Of a stretch of 64,000 nucleotides of DNA, positions 61,590-64,000 are shown piece after piece. The DNA is from Ochotona curzoniae (Eukaryota > Chordata > Mammalia > Lagomorpha > Ochotonidae). Below the pieces are notes generated by a model. The model made no database searches. It was given only the letters and a program-made list of their open reading frames with translations, and was not told the origin of the DNA. The stretch covers positions 17,058,501-17,122,500 of the forward strand of contig NW_024466607.1 in NCBI RefSeq assembly GCF_017591425.1, given 5' to 3'. The stretch's first letter is position 1, and each line of letters opens with the position of its first letter. A program made the translations under genes and the position numbers.

Positions 61590-61735
61590 TGTGAAACAGT
61601 CCTTCCCAACAAGCATATTAACTGTATTGTTCAGAAGGGAAAACCTGGGTTCAGAGAAGTCAAGTAACTCGTTCTAAATCACCCAGCACAAGACAAAAAC
61701 GACAAAAGCTTGGGTCTGAACCCCAGGAGTAGGTT
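61590..61735 (-). mobile_element. MIR element
   Basis: 'ggttcagagaagtcaagtaactcgttctaaatcacccagc' followed by 'tgggtctgaaccccag' is the MIR core and anticodon-side sequence in reverse. Confidence 0.6.
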
Positions 61736-62899
61736 CTTCCCAGATGACAGGTGGCCTCTGGCAGGTGACAATGGCTGTCACTGGGCTTCCACAAGCACAG
61801 TTGCTCTTCTATACCGCCAGGAGGCCCCAGATCTTGAGTCTGACACTTCTCATTTGGCTCTCCCACCACGCCTGCCATGGAATGTCTGCCTGGCACCGAG
61901 CTGACGACATAGGAGGCCTCCTGAACACTTGGCTGCACCTCAAACAGCCAAACCCCCCACGATGAATTCCTGTGCAATGAAATCTCCCCAAAGTCTGTGC
62001 TTTGGCAAAAGTCCAGAAGCCCTGCTTCCCCATGGCACTGCTGCCACTCCTCTACACTCCAGCCTTCTAGAGCGGGGGCATTTCCCTGAGAGCTTGGCAA
62101 ATAAGCAAGAAAGCCAAGATAAGAAAATGACACTGGGAGTAGGGAGAGACGCTCCTATCAGGGTCATGAGTAATGATGGTGCAAAACAACCAGGGCGTTT
62201 GCGGGCAGCCATGCCAGTGGTGTGTGTGTCCCAGTATCAAGGGTCCTGGGAGCTTTGGAGGGTGCTGAGTAATAACACAACCATGATTCACCCAAATGCC
62301 TGCACACAGGTCTATACTATGTTAACTTCTTCCTTGTGTCAAACAGAAATATCTTAATCCCACAGCAAAAAGATGGGTGCATCTCCACAATCTTTCTTAC
62401 CTAAAGAACAAAATCATTGGGGTTTGAGGAAGAGCAGAGATAAAAACCCCTCTGTCCTTAGGGGAGAAGCAGGAAACTATCTTGAGTCGAGATCTCCTTG
62501 GCTGAGGGTGAGGCAACCCTGCCGAGAGTGCCCTACTTCTGTGACCCAGGGACACAGGGCCTGCCCAAGGTGGAAACTGGATCAGGATGACAGAGAAAGC
62601 CCTCTTTCCCCTCCCCAAACTATACAGTGGACAGGTACCCAGCAACAGGCTCCTCCTGGCATGGGAGAGAGCAAACCCCCCCAGAGGGATGCCCCACAGA
62701 GAAGGCTGACAGAGGTGGGTGGGACAACAACACTGAGAAAACTCTTCCACATCCAGTGCAAGGCAACACTCAATGAAACTCAACTGCTAGGACTGTGGGT
62801 TACATCTTTTCTGCCCTGGACCAGATGTCTGGCATTCACTCAGAAGATTACAAGACACACAAAATGCAAGGAAATTAAAGACAAAAAACAAACAAGGTC

Positions 62900-63262
62900 A
62901 AGAGACAAAGCAATGAGTCGAATCCAATTCAGATGATCCAGATGTTGGCACTATGACCCAGAATTTTAAAACAGCGGATTTGTATGTTAAAGATTCCACT
63001 GAAAAACGTGCATGAACAGACAGGAAATGTCAACAGAAAAGTAGAGATTATAAGGAAGACAAGTAGAAATGCTAGAAATTAGAGACTCAGTAATGGAGCT
63101 AAAGAACTGCTATGGTGGGCTCAATTGAGCTAAGGATGCTGTATTATTGCCCTTAAAGAGAATGAACACAGAACAGAGCATCTAAAAGCTACAAGACACA
63201 TCAAGCTGACACATGTCTAACAGAATACCAGAAGAAGAGATAGAAAAGATGTTTCTAACTGT
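62900..63262 (+). mobile_element. Old L1M-type 5' region fragment
   Basis: Words such as 'gacccagaattttaaaacagc', 'tgttaaagattccactgaaa', 'acaggaaatgtcaacagaa', 'gctagaaattagagactcagt' and 'agaataccagaagaagagat' follow the order of the ancient mammalian L1M 5' UTR consensus as I recall it. It is decayed and non-coding. Confidence 0.55.
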
Positions 63263-63299
63263 ACAGGTTTGCTGGCAATTAATTTTTCCATTGAAATAA

Positions 63300-63838
63300 A
63301 GAACCCCCACCCATGAAGAGAAGTGCAGGTTCTATGGTCTGCCATGGAGTGCAAGTGCCAAAACAGAGCAGTGGACAATACAATCACGTGCACTTGGAGG
63401 ATATGGCAGTCTACTGGAACCTGCAGAGGATACCTGACATCACAACAGAGGACAGAACAAATCAACCAACTACCCCAGCCATGTGCTGGCAGTGAAAAAC
63501 TGGACAAACGGAGACTCTAAGATGAACTATGTCAATCAGTGGATTCTGCAGCAACTTCATCGTGCTTGGAATGGCGAGATTGGCAGCAATTCATAACTGT
63601 TGAACTATCAAAACCACTTGAGCAAGACCCTCAGAGCATGCCCCACATCGGGGACCTGGGTGGGTGGGAGGCTGAGTGGGGCTTCTCCCTTTATCTCCCC
63701 CTTTACCTCAGATACAGGAAAAAAAAAAAGAGAATGTGTAAATAATAATCTTACCCACTTTCCTGTAGCCCTTGAACCTTTTTGCCCTAAATTAAACCAT
63801 GTAAAAATTATCAAGAATAAATTTAAAAAAAAATAAAA
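63300..63838 (+). mobile_element. Lagomorph L1 (LINE) 3' end
   Basis: It aligns with the reverse complement of 10264-10740 over most of its length and ends in the A-rich tail 'aagaataaatttaaaaaaaaataaaa'. It contains no intact ORF. It directly follows the old L1M fragment. The 5' limit is approximate. Confidence 0.65.
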
Positions 63839-63896
63839 GTCTTTCCCCTTAATTTCTAAAAGATGTTTATTAAGCACAAGATTTTGATTGACAGAT

Positions 63897-64000
63897 TTTT
63901 TTTTCTTTCACTATCTTTAAAAATAGTTTATTTTATTTATATGAAAGACAGAGTTACAGATAAAAAGAAGCAGAGATTCTTTGAGCCACTAGTTGACTCC
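63897..64000 (-). mobile_element. C-SINE, cut by window edge
   Basis: The AT-rich tail side of a reverse copy ('aaatagtttattttatttatatgaaagacagagttac', 'gagccactagttgactcc') continues beyond the window. Confidence 0.8.

Larger units (their letters stand above)
58771..64000 (-). other. POC1A: POC1A upstream intron (partial)
   Basis: Sequence 5' of the penultimate POC1A exon. The preceding exon, whose human counterpart ends the WD40 domain, was looked for in the minus-strand frames and not found, so it must lie beyond 64000. The stretch carries the nested MIR/SINE at 60455-60932, a reverse MIR at 61590-61735, old L1M 5' sequence at 62900-63260, an L1 3' end at 63300-63838 and a SINE cut by the window edge. 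Confidence 0.8.

Overview
This window is mammalian nuclear DNA. It has spliced genes with GT-AG introns, a large CpG island, ancient MIR and L1M fossils, and about 17 tRNA-derived C-type SINEs of the kind found only in lagomorphs (rabbits, hares, pikas). The youngest SINE copies have the 'cctagtggctaaagtccttg' head that I associate with pika (Ochotona), so a pika is my best guess. Lagomorph is secure; the genus is an inference.

Only two protein-coding genes can be supported, and both lie on the minus strand. DUSP7, the dual-specificity phosphatase of the ERK pathway, is complete: three coding exons between 29249 and 34055, a 424-residue protein, and a 3' UTR that probably ends near 27566. POC1A, a WD40 centriole protein, is represented only by its last two coding exons (58627-58770 and 45005-45103) and the 13.5-kb intron between them. 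The rest of POC1A lies beyond the right edge. The order and strands match what I know of human 3p21.2 (RPL29 - DUSP7 - POC1A).

Layout. 1-27565 is intergenic DNA downstream of DUSP7. It holds SINEs, one L1 3' end, microsatellites and several motif-dense unique blocks that look like candidate regulatory elements: five homeodomain cores at 6231-6388, CRE sites at 8146-8429, GATA sites near 17000, SOX-like sites near 22700 and TAATTA sites near 23710. 27566-34500 is DUSP7 with its promoter. 34780-35420 is a second CpG-rich block with CCAAT, GC, E-box, NRF1 and TATA-like elements, possibly an upstream promoter. 35421-44920 is intergenic and nearly free of young repeats. 45005-64000 is the 3' part of POC1A, whose introns carry most of the remaining SINEs, a nested MIR/SINE insertion and a second L1 3' end.

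No CRISPR, operon, phage or other bacterial-type system is present, and I see no convincing novel protein system. The observations most worth checking are the DUSP7 upstream promoter block, a stem-loop just before the DUSP7 poly(A) signal, G-triplets beside the DUSP7 exon 2 donor, the in-frame skippable POC1A exon, motif-dense non-coding blocks, and a SINE desert of about 31.6 kb centred on DUSP7. Almost all other open frames are chance or antisense shadows in GC-rich DNA.
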